From an uncultured Paracoccus sp. (GTDB lineage: Bacteria > Pseudomonadota > Alphaproteobacteria > Rhodobacterales > Rhodobacteraceae): a DNA stretch of 64,000 bases. A program made the position numbers and the translations under genes. Positions 9,413 through 19,012 of this stretch are shown here, piece after piece (position 1 is the stretch's first letter; each line of letters opens with the position of its first letter). Where the stretch lies: the NCBI RefSeq assembly GCF_947496875.1, contig NZ_CANMEH010000001.1, positions 1-64,000 of the forward strand. Reading direction: 5' to 3'. The notes under the pieces are model-generated. The model worked only from the letters and a program-made list of their open reading frames with translations, had not been told where the DNA came from and made no database searches.

Positions 9413-11710
9413 ATGACGATGACCGACAATACCGGGCCGCGCAGGTCGCGCATCACCGCGGAAGAGGCGCTGGCCTATCACCTGGAGCCGCGGCCGGGAA
9501 AGTTCGACGTCGTGCCTTCCACCCCCATGGCGACGCAGCGGGATCTGAGCCTCGCCTATTCCCCCGGCGTCGCAGTCCCCGTCGAGGCGATCGCCGCCAA
9601 CCCGGAAACCGCCTATGACTACACGACCAAGGGCAATCTGGTCGCGGTGATCACCAACGGCACCTCGATCCTCGGGCTCGGCAACCTGGGGGCGCTGGCG
9701 TCCAAGCCGGTGATGGAGGGCAAGGCGGTGCTGTTCAAGCGCTTTGCCGACGTGAACGCCATCGACATCGAACTGGATACCGAGGACCCGGACGAGATCA
9801 TCAACGCCGTGCGCCTGATGGGGCCGACCTTTGGCGGCATCAACCTGGAGGACATCAAGGCGCCGGAATGCTTCATCATCGAGAGCCGGCTGAAGGAGAT
9901 GATGGACATTCCGGTGTTCCATGACGACCAGCACGGCACCGCGGTGATCTGCGCGGCGGGGCTGATCAACGCGCTGGAACTGTCGGGCAAGCGGATCGAG
10001 GACGTCAGGATCGTCCTGAACGGCGCCGGCGCGGCGGGCATCGCCTGCCTGGAACTGATCAAGGCGATGGGCGCGCGGCCTGACAACTGCATCATGGCCG
10101 ACACCAAGGGCGTGGTCTATCAGGGCCGGACCGAGGGCATGAACCAATGGAAATCCGCCCATGCGGTGGTCACCGACGCCCGCACGCTCGAGGATGCGAT
10201 GCGGGACGCGGACGTGTTCCTGGGCGTCAGCGCCAAGGGCGCGGTGACCCCGGCCATGGTCCAGAGCATGGCCGACAACCCGGTGATCTTCGCCATGGCC
10301 AACCCCGACCCCGAGATCACCCCCGAGGAAGCGCACGCGATCCGCCCCGACGCGATCATCGCCACCGGGCGGTCGGACTATCCCAACCAGGTCAACAACG
10401 TTCTGGGCTTTCCCTATCTGTTCCGCGGCGCGCTGGACATCCACGCCCGTGCCATCAACGACGAGATGAAGATCGCCTGCGCCCGCGCCCTCGCCCAGCT
10501 GGCGCGCGAGGATGTGCCCGACGAGGTCGCCATCGCCTATGGCCGCAAGCTGACATTCGGGCGGGACTACATCATCCCGACGCCGTTCGATCCGCGGCTG
10601 ATCTACGTGGTGCCACCCGCGGTGGCGCAGGCCGGCATGGACACCGGTGTGGCCCGCCGGCCGATCATCGACATGGATGAATACGTGCAGGCGCTGAAGG
10701 CGCGGATGGACCCGACGGCGGCGATCCTGCAGGGCATCCACGCCCGGGCGCGCCGGACCCATGCGCGGATGATCTTTGCCGAGGGCGACGATCCGCGCGT
10801 CCTGCGCGCGGCGGTCGCCTGGGTCCGCGGCGGCATGGGCGAGGCGCTGGTGGTCGGACGCGAAACCGACGTGCGCGACAAGCTGGAGACCGCGGGACTG
10901 ACCGACGCCGTCCGCGAGATCACCGTGGTGAATGCCGGGAACACGGATCATCTCGAGGCCTATCACGACTTTCTCTACAAGCGGCTGCAGCGCCGCGGCG
11001 TGGACCGCGAGGATGCCCACAAGCTGGCCAACCGGGATCGCCACGTCTTTGCCGCGCTGATGCTGGCGCATGGGCATGGCGACGGTCTGATCACCGGGGC
11101 GACCCGGAAGAGCGCCCATGTCCTGGCCCAGATCGGACAGGTGTTCGACGTCCGGCCGCAGGACGGGGTGGTGGGGATCAGCGCCGTGCTGCACCGGGGC
11201 AGGGTGGTGCTGATCGGCGACACGCTGGTCCATGAATGGCCCGAAGCCGAGGACCTGGCCGACATCGCCGAACGCGGCGCCTATGTCGCCCGCGGACTGG
11301 GGCTGGAGCCGCGCGTCGCGTTCCTGTCCTTCTCGAACTTCGGCTATCCGGTGAGCGAGCGGGCGATCAAGATGGCCGAGGCGCCCAAGGTTCTGGACCG
11401 GCGCGGCGTCGACTTCGAATACGAGGGCGAGATGACCGTCGACGTGGCGCTGAACGCCGAACAGGCGGCGAAATACCCGTTTTCGCGCCTGTCCGCGCCG
11501 GCCAACGTGCTGGTCGTGCCGGCCCGGCATTCGGCCAGCATCTCGGTCAAGCTGATGCAGGAAATGGCCGGCGCGACCGTGATCGGGCCGATCCTGATCG
11601 GGGTGCCCAGGCCGATCCAGCTGTGCAGCACGAATTCGACGGTCAGCGATATCCTGAACATGGCCGCCATCGCGGCCGGCGGGTTGGGGGGCGTGACCAT
11701 CTCGCGGTGA
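9413..11710 (+). CDS. maeB: NADP-dependent malic enzyme with C-terminal phosphotransacetylase-like domain
   Basis: A 765-residue MaeB-type enzyme that decarboxylates malate to pyruvate and makes NADPH. The N-terminal catalytic half has YSPGVAVPVEAI, the NAD(P)-binding GAGAAGIACLELI and metal-site LEDIKAPECF...FHDDQHGTA. From about residue 430 a phosphate acetyltransferase-like domain follows (ARMIFAEGDDPRVLRA, LITGATRKSAHVL). In this family that domain is regulatory, sensing acetyl-CoA, and not catalytic. The length is normal. The gene ends 22 bases from the convergent trhO gene. Confidence 0.95.
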   Translation: MTMTDNTGPRRSRITAEEALAYHLEPRPGKFDVVPSTPMATQRDLSLAYSPGVAVPVEAIAANPETAYDYTTKGNLVAVITNGTSILGLGNLGALASKPVMEGKAVLFKRFADVNAIDIELDTEDPDEIINAVRLMGPTFGGINLEDIKAPECFIIESRLKEMMDIPVFHDDQHGTAVICAAGLINALELSGKRIEDVRIVLNGAGAAGIACLELIKAMGARPDNCIMADTKGVVYQGRTEGMNQWKSAHAVVTDARTLEDAMRDADVFLGVSAKGAVTPAMVQSMADNPVIFAMANPDPEITPEEAHAIRPDAIIATGRSDYPNQVNNVLGFPYLFRGALDIHARAINDEMKIACARALAQLAREDVPDEVAIAYGRKLTFGRDYIIPTPFDPRLIYVVPPAVAQAGMDTGVARRPIIDMDEYVQALKARMDPTAAILQGIHARARRTHARMIFAEGDDPRVLRAAVAWVRGGMGEALVVGRETDVRDKLETAGLTDAVREITVVNAGNTDHLEAYHDFLYKRLQRRGVDREDAHKLANRDRHVFAALMLAHGHGDGLITGATRKSAHVLAQIGQVFDVRPQDGVVGISAVLHRGRVVLIGDTLVHEWPEAEDLADIAERGAYVARGLGLEPRVAFLSFSNFGYPVSERAIKMAEAPKVLDRRGVDFEYEGEMTVDVALNAEQAAKYPFSRLSAPANVLVVPARHSASISVKLMQEMAGATVIGPILIGVPRPIQLCSTNSTVSDILNMAAIAAGGLGGVTISR

Positions 11711-11732
11711 GCGCGGCCAGCGGGGGCGCAAC

Positions 11733-12638
11733 CTACGGCGCCGGCTCGGCTGCGCCGGTGAAAAGCTCGCCGCGCAGGACCTGCCGCTGCCGCTCGCGGA
11801 ATCTCTCGCGATCCGCCTCTGAATATTCTCCGGCGCAAAGATGGCAGCGTACCCCGGCCTCGTACTCGGCCCGGCGGGTGTCCTCGGGGGCAAGCGGGCG
11901 ACGACAGGCGTGGCACAGGACGTGGTGACCCGGAACCATCCCGTGGGTCAGGCTGACCCGCTGGTCGAAGACGAAGCACGCGCCATCCCAGCGGCTGTCG
12001 TCGGCGGGCACCTGTTCCAGATAGGACAGGATCCCGCCCTGCAGGTGGAAGACCTCCGGCACGCCCTCGCTCAGCAGGAAGCTGGTGGTTTTCTCGCACC
12101 GGATCCCGCCGGTGCAGAACATCGCGATGCGCTTGTTGCCGAAGCGATGCGCGTTGGCGCGCCACCATGCCGGAAAGTCGCGAAAGCTGCGGGTGCCCGG
12201 ATCGACCGCACCGCGGAACGTGCCGATCGCCACCTCGTAGTCGTTGCGCGTGTCGATCACCGCCACGTCGGGCCGGTCGATCAGCGCGTTCCAGTCGGCG
12301 GCAGCGACATAATGTCCCACATCGGCGGTGGGGTCGACTTGCGGCACGCCCATGCTGACGATCTCGCGCTTGATCCGCACCTTCATCCGGCCGAACGGCA
12401 TGTCCGCCGCGCGGCTCTCATGCCACGTCAGATCGGCACATCCGGGCAGTCGCCGGACATGGTCCAGCACCGCATCGACGCCCGCGCGCGACCCGGCGAT
12501 GGTGCCGTTGATCCCTTCGGTCGCCAGCAGCAACGTACCGCGCACGCCCGCCGTCTCGCAGGTAGCCAGCAGCGGATCACGCAGGGCGCCGGGGTCCGGG
12601 AACGGAGCGAACTTGTACAGCGCGGCGACGGTCAGCAT
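11733..12638 (-). CDS. trhO: tRNA uridine-34 hydroxylase TrhO (YceA, rhodanese family)
   Basis: A 301-residue oxygen-dependent hydroxylase that makes 5-hydroxyuridine at tRNA position 34. The N-terminal acylphosphatase-like part has TLLLATEGINGTIAGS. The rhodanese domain carries C175 in FCTGGIRCEK, the catalytic loop of the family. A C-terminal zinc-ribbon-like segment has CHAC and CHLC pairs. The start at MLTVAALYKFAPFPDP was chosen over an ATG 12 codons earlier because family members begin close to 'vaalYkF'. It is divergent to pncA. Confidence 0.9.
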   Translation of the reverse strand: MLTVAALYKFAPFPDPGALRDPLLATCETAGVRGTLLLATEGINGTIAGSRAGVDAVLDHVRRLPGCADLTWHESRAADMPFGRMKVRIKREIVSMGVPQVDPTADVGHYVAAADWNALIDRPDVAVIDTRNDYEVAIGTFRGAVDPGTRSFRDFPAWWRANAHRFGNKRIAMFCTGGIRCEKTTSFLLSEGVPEVFHLQGGILSYLEQVPADDSRWDGACFVFDQRVSLTHGMVPGHHVLCHACRRPLAPEDTRRAEYEAGVRCHLCAGEYSEADRERFRERQRQVLRGELFTGAAEPAP

Positions 12639-12721
12639 GGCGGCGGCGATACAGGCGACGGCGCATTGACGCAACCGCGGGCTCTATCTAGCCTTGCCCC
12701 CCTTACCGGACGGAGGGCGGA

Positions 12722-13315
12722 ATGCGTGCACTGATCGTCGTCGACATGCAGGTGGATTTCTGCCCGGGCGGGGCGCTGGCCGTTGCCGGCGGGGACGAGA
12801 TCGTGCCCGCGATCAACGATCTGATGCCGGATCACGACGTGGTGGTTCTGACCCAGGACTGGCACCCGCAGGATCATTCCAGCTTCGCCGCAAACCGCCC
12901 CGACGCCCAGCCGTTCGAACTCGTGCAGATGGATTACGGCCCGCAGGTGCTGTGGCCCGCTCACTGCGTGATCGGAACGCCCGGCGCGGGTTTCCATCCC
13001 GCGCTCGCCACCGACGTGGCCGATCTGGTGATCCGTAAGGGCTTCAGGCCGAACATCGACAGCTATTCCGCATTTTTCGAGAACGATCACGTCACACCGA
13101 CCGGACTGGCCGGCTATCTGCGGGATCGTGCGGTGGACGAGCTCAGCTTCGTCGGGCTGGCCCAGGATTTCTGCGTGGCATGGTCCGCCATGGACGCGGC
13201 CCGGCTGGGCTTTCGCGCCACCGTCATCGAGGACGCCACCCGGGCCATCGATCTGGACGGCTCGCTGGCGCAGGCCCGCGATGACATGCGCGCGGCCGGG
13301 GTCCGGCTGGCATGA
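12722..13315 (+). CDS. pncA: Nicotinamidase
   Basis: A 197-residue isochorismatase-fold amidase that converts nicotinamide to nicotinate. [19 protein letters not shown] holds the catalytic Asp. The metal-site Asp/His residues lie in [12 protein letters not shown], the conserved lysine in DLVIRKGF, and the catalytic Cys in [16 protein letters not shown]. Its stop overlaps the pncB start by four bases (ATGA), so the two steps of the Preiss-Handler salvage route are translationally coupled. Confidence 0.95.
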   Translation: MRALIVVDMQVDFCPGGALAVAGGDEIVPAINDLMPDHDVVVLTQDWHPQDHSSFAANRPDAQPFELVQMDYGPQVLWPAHCVIGTPGAGFHPALATDVADLVIRKGFRPNIDSYSAFFENDHVTPTGLAGYLRDRAVDELSFVGLAQDFCVAWSAMDAARLGFRATVIEDATRAIDLDGSLAQARDDMRAAGVRLA

Positions 13316-14634
13316 TGGTCCCGGCCCTGGATATCGCGACGCGCGTCTACAACCACAACTGGAAGATCGATCCGATCGTCAGGTCGCTGATCGACAACGA
13401 CTTCTACAAGCTGCTGATGTGCCAGACGGTGTTCCGTCGCCGTCCCGATGTGAACGTGACCTTCAGCCTGATCAACCGGTCGCGCCGGATCCGCCTGGCG
13501 GAGCTCATCGACGAGGGCGAGCTGCGCGAGCAGCTGGATCACGTCCGCAGCCTGTCCCTGGCCCGGGGCGAGTCCACCTGGCTGCGCGGGAACACCTTCT
13601 ACGGCAAGCGACAGATGTTCCGCCCCGACTTCATGGAGTTTTTGGAAAACCTGCGCCTGCCGCCCTACCAGCTGGACAAGGTGGACGGGCAGTACGAGCT
13701 GACCTTCGAGGGCCGCTGGCCCGAGGTCATGCTGTGGGAGATCCCTGCACTGGCGATCATCATGGAACTGCGGTCGCGGGCGGTGCTTAAGGACATGGGT
13801 CGGTTCGAGCTGCAGGTGCTGTACGCCCGGGCGATGACGCGGGTCTGGGAAAAGATCGAAACCCTGCGCGCGCTGGGTCCGGGTTTGCGGATCGCCGATT
13901 TCGGCACCCGCCGCCGCCACAGCTTCCTGTGGCAGGACTGGTGCGTGCAGGCGATGATCGAGGGGCTGGGCGAGGGCGCCCATCAGGGGCGATTCACCGG
14001 GACATCCAACTGCCTGATCGCCATGCGCCGCGACATCGAGGCGATCGGGACGAACGCCCATGAACTGCCGATGGTCTATGCCGCGCTGGCGGACAGCGAC
14101 GAAGAGCTGCGGCAGGCGCCCTACAGGGTGCTGGCCGACTGGCACGAGGAACACGAGGGCAACCTGCGGATCATCCTGCCGGACACCTATGGATCGCGCC
14201 AGTTCCTTGACCACGCACCCGACTGGCTGGCCGGCTGGACCGGCATCCGCGTCGATTCCGGCGATCCGGTCGCGGTGGCCGAATACGCCATCGACTGGTG
14301 GAAAAGCCGCGGCGAGGATCCGACCCAAAAGCTGATCATCTTTTCCGACGGGCTGGACGTCGAAAAGATCGCTATGCTGTTCCAGCGCTTCCGGGGTCGG
14401 GTCAAGGTCAGCTTCGGCTGGGGCACCCTGCTGACCAACGATTTCCGCGGCCTGGTTCCGGGCGACGGGCTGGACCCGTTCAGCCTGGTCTGCAAGGCGG
14501 TCGCCGCCAATGGCGAGCCCACCGTCAAGCTGTCGGACAATCCCGAGAAGGCGACCGGTCCCGCCGCGCTGATCGAACACTACAAGCGCGTGTTCGACGT
14601 GGGCGCCCAGCAGCGCGAGGCCGTTCTGGTTTGA
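13312..14634 (+). CDS. pncB: Nicotinate phosphoribosyltransferase
   Basis: A 440-residue enzyme that joins nicotinate to PRPP to give nicotinate mononucleotide. [17 protein letters not shown] is the typical N-terminal block. [21 protein letters not shown] and the phosphate-binding end [13 protein letters not shown] follow. The start overlaps pncA. Two ATG codons in tandem (13312 and 13315) are both possible. nadE lies convergent just downstream, so most of the nicotinamide-to-NAD route except NadD is encoded within 3.7 kb. Confidence 0.95.
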   Translation: MMVPALDIATRVYNHNWKIDPIVRSLIDNDFYKLLMCQTVFRRRPDVNVTFSLINRSRRIRLAELIDEGELREQLDHVRSLSLARGESTWLRGNTFYGKRQMFRPDFMEFLENLRLPPYQLDKVDGQYELTFEGRWPEVMLWEIPALAIIMELRSRAVLKDMGRFELQVLYARAMTRVWEKIETLRALGPGLRIADFGTRRRHSFLWQDWCVQAMIEGLGEGAHQGRFTGTSNCLIAMRRDIEAIGTNAHELPMVYAALADSDEELRQAPYRVLADWHEEHEGNLRIILPDTYGSRQFLDHAPDWLAGWTGIRVDSGDPVAVAEYAIDWWKSRGEDPTQKLIIFSDGLDVEKIAMLFQRFRGRVKVSFGWGTLLTNDFRGLVPGDGLDPFSLVCKAVAANGEPTVKLSDNPEKATGPAALIEHYKRVFDVGAQQREAVLV

Positions 14635-14686
14635 TCGCGAGTTGCGCGCCTGACGGGCTTAACGCGTTGGCCTGGCTGGCGGCCCG

Positions 14687-16393
14687 TCACGGGTCCGGCG
14701 GGCGGCTTTCGGGCAGGCTGTCAGCCGCCTGCCGGCCCCCTTCGTCGCGCCACTTGTTGACCAGCGGATAGCGGCGGTCCAGCCAGAAGCTGCGGGGGGA
14801 CAGGCGCGGGCCGGGGGCCGCCTGATACCGCTTCCACTCGCTGGCATAGAGCAGCTTTTCGATCTGCTTGACTGTCGCACGCTCGAAGCCCTGCGCCACC
14901 AGATCGGCCACCGATCCGTCGGCTTCGACCAGCCCGGTCAGGATGGCGTCCAGCACCGGATAAGGGGGCAGCGAATCCTCGTCCTTCTGGTCGGGGCGCA
15001 GCTCGGCCGAGGGTGGCTTGTCGATGATCGCGGGGGGGATCACCTCGCCCGCCGCGGCCTTCATCCACGGCCGGTGGGTGGCATTTCTCCAGCGGCAGGT
15101 CTCGAACACGCGGGTCTTGTAGAGGTCCTTCAGCGGATTGTACCCGCCGGCCATGTCGCCATAGATCGTGGCATATCCCACGGCGACCTCGGACTTGTTG
15201 CCGGTGGACAGCAGCAGCTCGCCGAACTTGTTCGATATCGCCATCAGCAGCAGGCCGCGCAGGCGGGACTGGATGTTTTCCTCGGTCGTGTCCGGCGCCG
15301 TCCCTGCCATGATCCCGGCCAGCGCCTCGGTCACCCCGGCGCGGGGGCCTTCGATGGGGATGGTCTCCAGGCGGATGCCAAGACGTTCCGCCAGGTCGGC
15401 CGCGTCGTCCAGCGAGTGCCGGCTGGAAAAGGCCGAGGGCAGGCGCACGCCGCGGACGTTTTCGGGGCCGAGCGTGTCGGCGGCGATGGCGGCGACCAGC
15501 GCGCTGTCGATCCCGCCCGACAGGCCCAGAACCACCTTGCCGAACCCGGACTTGCGCATGTAGTCGCCCAGTCCGACGCACATGGCCCGGTAATCCTGTT
15601 CCCACTCGTCAGGCTGCGGCACCAACGCGCCCGGCTCGGCCCGCCACCCGTCGGGGCCGCGGACAAAGTCGATGTGAACGATGGCCGGATCGAACGGCGG
15701 CAGCTGCACGATCTTGTGCCCGCCCGGGTTCAGCACGAAGCTGGCGCCGTCATAGACCTGATCGTCCTGGCCGCCGACCAGGTTCACATAGACCAGCGGC
15801 AGCTCGGTTTCGATCACGCGGGCGACCATGTGGCCCATGCGCAGGTCCAGCTTGCCGCGGTGATAGGGGCTGCCATTCGGCACGATCAGGATCTCGGCAC
15901 CGGTCTCGGCCAGCGTCTCGGCCACGGCAGGCCACCACGCATCCTCGCAGATCGGACTGCCGATGCGCACGCCGTCGACCACGAACGGGCCGCTGATCGG
16001 ACCCGGATCGAACAGGCGCAGCTCGTCGAACAGCTGCTTGTGGGGCAGTTCGTGCTTGAAAATATGGGCAATGATGCGGCCACCCTGCAGGATCAGATAG
16101 GCGTTGTGCAGCTTGTCGCCGTCGGCCCAGGGGGCGCCGATCGCCAGCGCCGGCCCGTTCGCGCAGTCTGCGGCGAGGCGTTCGATGGTCGCGCGGCAAT
16201 CCCGCAGGAAGGCGGGTTTCAGCACCAGATCCTGGGTCTGGTACCCGGTCAGGAACATCTCGGGCAGCGCGACCAGGTTGGCGCCCGCCGCGCGCGCCTG
16301 CCCCCAGGCTTGCCGTGCCTGTGCGGCGTTGCCGTCCAGGTCGCCGACGGTGGCGTCCAGCTGGGCAAGGGTCAGGCGAAAGCGATCGGTCAT
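14687..16393 (-). CDS. nadE: Glutamine-dependent NAD+ synthetase
   Basis: A 568-residue two-domain enzyme that amidates nicotinate adenine dinucleotide to NAD+. The N-terminal nitrilase-fold glutaminase has the triad E45 (LPEMFLTGY), K113 (FKHELPH) and C149 (SPICEDAW). The synthetase domain has the ATP loop SGGIDS at residues 292-297, followed by STGNKSEVAVGY. The start at MTDRFRLTLAQ was chosen because the 90 codons upstream in the same frame are arginine-rich shadow. It is convergent with pncB. Confidence 0.95.
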   Translation of the reverse strand: MTDRFRLTLAQLDATVGDLDGNAAQARQAWGQARAAGANLVALPEMFLTGYQTQDLVLKPAFLRDCRATIERLAADCANGPALAIGAPWADGDKLHNAYLILQGGRIIAHIFKHELPHKQLFDELRLFDPGPISGPFVVDGVRIGSPICEDAWWPAVAETLAETGAEILIVPNGSPYHRGKLDLRMGHMVARVIETELPLVYVNLVGGQDDQVYDGASFVLNPGGHKIVQLPPFDPAIVHIDFVRGPDGWRAEPGALVPQPDEWEQDYRAMCVGLGDYMRKSGFGKVVLGLSGGIDSALVAAIAADTLGPENVRGVRLPSAFSSRHSLDDAADLAERLGIRLETIPIEGPRAGVTEALAGIMAGTAPDTTEENIQSRLRGLLLMAISNKFGELLLSTGNKSEVAVGYATIYGDMAGGYNPLKDLYKTRVFETCRWRNATHRPWMKAAAGEVIPPAIIDKPPSAELRPDQKDEDSLPPYPVLDAILTGLVEADGSVADLVAQGFERATVKQIEKLLYASEWKRYQAAPGPRLSPRSFWLDRRYPLVNKWRDEGGRQAADSLPESRPPDP

Positions 16394-16577
16394 GGTCCGG
16401 TCTTCCTGGCGGGGGGCGCGGCGACGATAGGCGAGCGCAGGAACGAGGAAAAGCGGGGTCTGCCTGCGCCGCCGGCAAGCAACGGCGTCGGTACCGCCAG
16501 TTCGTTTCCGGTTGCCGGTGTTCCCCTTTGCCCCACCGGCAGCTTCGGCTACATCTGGTGGCGGAAGAAGAACGACA

Positions 16578-18185
16578 ATGGAACGGGCAATGAAAGCGGC
16601 AATTGTGACGATGGCCCTGCTGGCCGGCCTGGCCGGCCCCGCGTCCGCCCAGCCGGTGGTCAAGCAGCAATATGACGATGGCGGCGTCTACGAAGGCACC
16701 TTCCGCAATGGCCGCCAGCACGGGCGCGGGTCCTATACGCTGCCCTCCGGCTATCGCTACGAAGGTGACTGGGTCGAAGGCGAGATCGCCGGCCAGGGCA
16801 AGGCCACCTATCCCAACGGCTCCGTCTACGAAGGCCAGTTCGCACAGGGCAAGCCGAACGGCCGCGGCACGATCACCTATGCCGACGGCGGGACCTACGA
16901 AGGCGACTGGGTGGACGGGCAGATCACCGGACAGGGCATCGCCCGCTATGCCAACGGCTCGGTCTATGAGGGCGGCTTCGTGCAGGCGCTGCATGACGGG
17001 CAGGGCACGCTGACCCAGCCGGACGGCTATCGCTATGAGGGTGACTGGAAACAGGGGATCAAGGAAGGCACGGGCCGCATCACCTATCCCGACGGGTCGG
17101 TCTACGAAGGCGGGATGCTGGCCGGCATGCGCGCCGGGCGGGGCAAGCTGACGATGCCGGACGGGCTGGTTTATGACGGCGTCTGGGCCGCCGGCCGCAT
17201 GAACGGCCGGGGCAAGCTGGTGCAGCCATCCGGCGACAGCTACGACGGCCAGATGAAGGACGACAAGCGCGAGGGCGAGGGCACCGCCACCTACGCCAAC
17301 GGCGACGTCTACACGGGCGGATTCCGCGACGACAAGCGCCACGGCACCGGAACCTTCACCGGCACCGACGGCTATGTCTACACGGGCGACTGGGTCGAGG
17401 GCCGCATGGAAGGCCGGGGCCGGATCACCTTCCCGGACGGCTCGGTCTACGAAGGCGCCCTGAAGGACGACCAGCCGGAAGGCCAGGGCACCATCACCTA
17501 TCCCGACGGGGCAAGTTACACCGGCGACTGGGTTGCCGGGGTGATCGAGGGGCAGGGGACCGCGACCTACGCGAACGGGATGGTCTACGAAGGCGGGTTC
17601 CGCCAGGCCCAGAACCACGGACAGGGCCGGATGACCTATCCCGACGGCTATGTCTACGAGGGCGACTGGCAGGACGGCCAGCGCCACGGCCAGGGAACCG
17701 CGACCTATCCGGACGGAACCACCTATTCCGGCGATTTCGTGGCCGGCGCGCGCGAGGGCCAGGGGATTCTGACGACCCCCGACGGGTTCCGCTACGAGGG
17801 CGGCTGGCGCGGCGGCGAGATCGACGGCGAGGGCGTGGCGACCTACGCGAATGGCGACGTCTATACGGGCACCTTCGAGGCCGGCAAGCGGCAGGGCGCG
17901 GGCGTGATGCGCTATGCCTCCGGCCAGGTCGCCCAGGGCGAGTGGGAGGAGGACCAGCTGTCCCGGCCCGAGCCCGCCCTGGCCGACAGCCCTGCCGCAG
18001 GTGACGCCGCAAGCGACGGGCCGGCCGCCCCGGCCGGATCTGCCGACAGCCCGACCGTGACGCCCGTCCCCGTCGAGGATCCTGCGCCCCCCGAGGGTGC
18101 CGACCGCACGTCAGATGTCGTGCCGACGCCCCCAGTGGCCGCCCCGACACCCCCCACCGACGCGCCGCCGGCGACCACCGAATGA
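16578..18185 (+). CDS. Exported MORN-repeat protein with 18 tandem repeats and a Pro/Ala-rich tail
   Basis: A 535-residue protein. A signal peptide of about 24 residues ends at AGLAGPASA. Residues 38-451 are eighteen uninterrupted 23-residue MORN repeats of the form YEGDW-x2-G-x2-G-x-G-x-x-x-Y-x-G. A nineteenth, partial copy (AQGEWEEDQ) closes the array. The tail is rich in Pro, Ala, Asp and Thr. MORN repeats form elongated beta-hairpin rods and often act as scaffolds; specific function here is unknown. The start is at ATG 16578 or 16590; AGAAG precedes the first. It lies alone between nadE and petA. Confidence 0.9.
   Translation: MERAMKAAIVTMALLAGLAGPASAQPVVKQQYDDGGVYEGTFRNGRQHGRGSYTLPSGYRYEGDWVEGEIAGQGKATYPNGSVYEGQFAQGKPNGRGTITYADGGTYEGDWVDGQITGQGIARYANGSVYEGGFVQALHDGQGTLTQPDGYRYEGDWKQGIKEGTGRITYPDGSVYEGGMLAGMRAGRGKLTMPDGLVYDGVWAAGRMNGRGKLVQPSGDSYDGQMKDDKREGEGTATYANGDVYTGGFRDDKRHGTGTFTGTDGYVYTGDWVEGRMEGRGRITFPDGSVYEGALKDDQPEGQGTITYPDGASYTGDWVAGVIEGQGTATYANGMVYEGGFRQAQNHGQGRMTYPDGYVYEGDWQDGQRHGQGTATYPDGTTYSGDFVAGAREGQGILTTPDGFRYEGGWRGGEIDGEGVATYANGDVYTGTFEAGKRQGAGVMRYASGQVAQGEWEEDQLSRPEPALADSPAAGDAASDGPAAPAGSADSPTVTPVPVEDPAPPEGADRTSDVVPTPPVAAPTPPTDAPPATTE
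16689..17930 (+). repeat. Tandem 69-bp repeat array, 18 units (encodes the MORN repeats)
   Basis: Eighteen direct units of exactly 69 bp begin at each TAC/TAT (GAA or ACC) GGC block, with no indels over 1242 bases. Units are diverged at the DNA level but stay in register at the protein level, so the array is old and under coding selection. Alternate units resemble each other more (YEGDW-type versus YEGGF-type in the first half), suggesting growth by doubling of a two-repeat block. Confidence 0.85.
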
Positions 18186-18403
18186 GCGTCGGACGTGGTG
18201 ACTGCCGTCCGCCTTGCCTTCGCCCCGGCACCCGGCGGAGGCTCGCGGCACAAATCTCACACCTGCGGCCAAATGCATCCGCGCGATGCCGGCTGGCCGC
18301 TGGACTGACGGATTTTTGACCGTTAGAAGCGCTCACGCGAGGGCTGCATCCGCCGGCCCCACGACATACCGCACCGGCCCGTTTTCAGGCCAGGAATTGG
18401 AGA

Positions 18404-19000
18404 ATGACCGTGTCCCACGCTGATGATCCTGCAGGTGACCACGGCGCCACCCGGAGAGATTTCCTCTATTACGCGACTGCCGGCGCAGGTGCCGTCGCGA
18501 CCGGGGCTGCCGCCTGGACCCTCATCAACCAGATGAACCCCTCGGCCGATGTTCAGGCCCTGTCCTCGATCATGGTCGACGTCAGCGGGGTGGAACCGGG
18601 GACTCAGCTGACCGTCAAGTGGCTGGGCAAGCCGGTCTTCTTCCGCCGCCGCACCCCCGAGGAGATCGAGGCCGGCCGCGCGGTCGAGGTCAGCGAGCTG
18701 ATGGACCCGCTCGCGCGGAACCCCAATCTCGACGACACCGATCCCGCCACCGACGAAAACCGCACCATGGACGAGGCCGGCGAATGGCTGGTCCAGATCG
18801 GCGTCTGCACCCACCTGGGATGCGTGCCGATCGTCAATGCCGGCGATTACGCGCTGGAGGGCGGCGTGGGCGGGTGGTTCTGCCCCTGCCACGGCAGCCA
18901 CTATGACACCTCCGGCCGCATCCGCCGGGGCCCGGCGCCGGAAAACTTGCATATCCCCGTCGCGACATTCGTCGACGAAACCACCATCCAGCTGGGCTGA
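18404..19000 (+). CDS. petA: Rieske iron-sulfur subunit of the cytochrome bc1 complex
   Basis: A 198-residue subunit that passes electrons from ubiquinol to cytochrome c1. A Tat-type anchor starts at T16-R-R-D-F-L. The single membrane helix is about residues 22-42. The [2Fe-2S] ligands are box I C135-T-H137-L-G-C140 and box II C160-P-C162-H163. The insertion around residues 85-120 ([11 protein letters not shown] onward) is typical of alphaproteobacterial Rieske proteins. GGAG four bases before the ATG supports the start. First gene of petABC; petB follows after 12 bases. Confidence 0.97.
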   Translation: MTVSHADDPAGDHGATRRDFLYYATAGAGAVATGAAAWTLINQMNPSADVQALSSIMVDVSGVEPGTQLTVKWLGKPVFFRRRTPEEIEAGRAVEVSELMDPLARNPNLDDTDPATDENRTMDEAGEWLVQIGVCTHLGCVPIVNAGDYALEGGVGGWFCPCHGSHYDTSGRIRRGPAPENLHIPVATFVDETTIQLG

Positions 19001-19012
19001 GGAGACGCGAGC

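Noticed and set aside
8927..11893. Minus-strand open frame of 988 codons opposite the malic enzyme
   Set aside because: It covers several real genes in antisense, and its composition is that of a shadow frame.
16689..17930. Regular 69-bp periodicity as a possible CRISPR or satellite array
   Set aside because: There are no unique spacers between constant repeats. The units are in one reading frame and encode MORN repeats.
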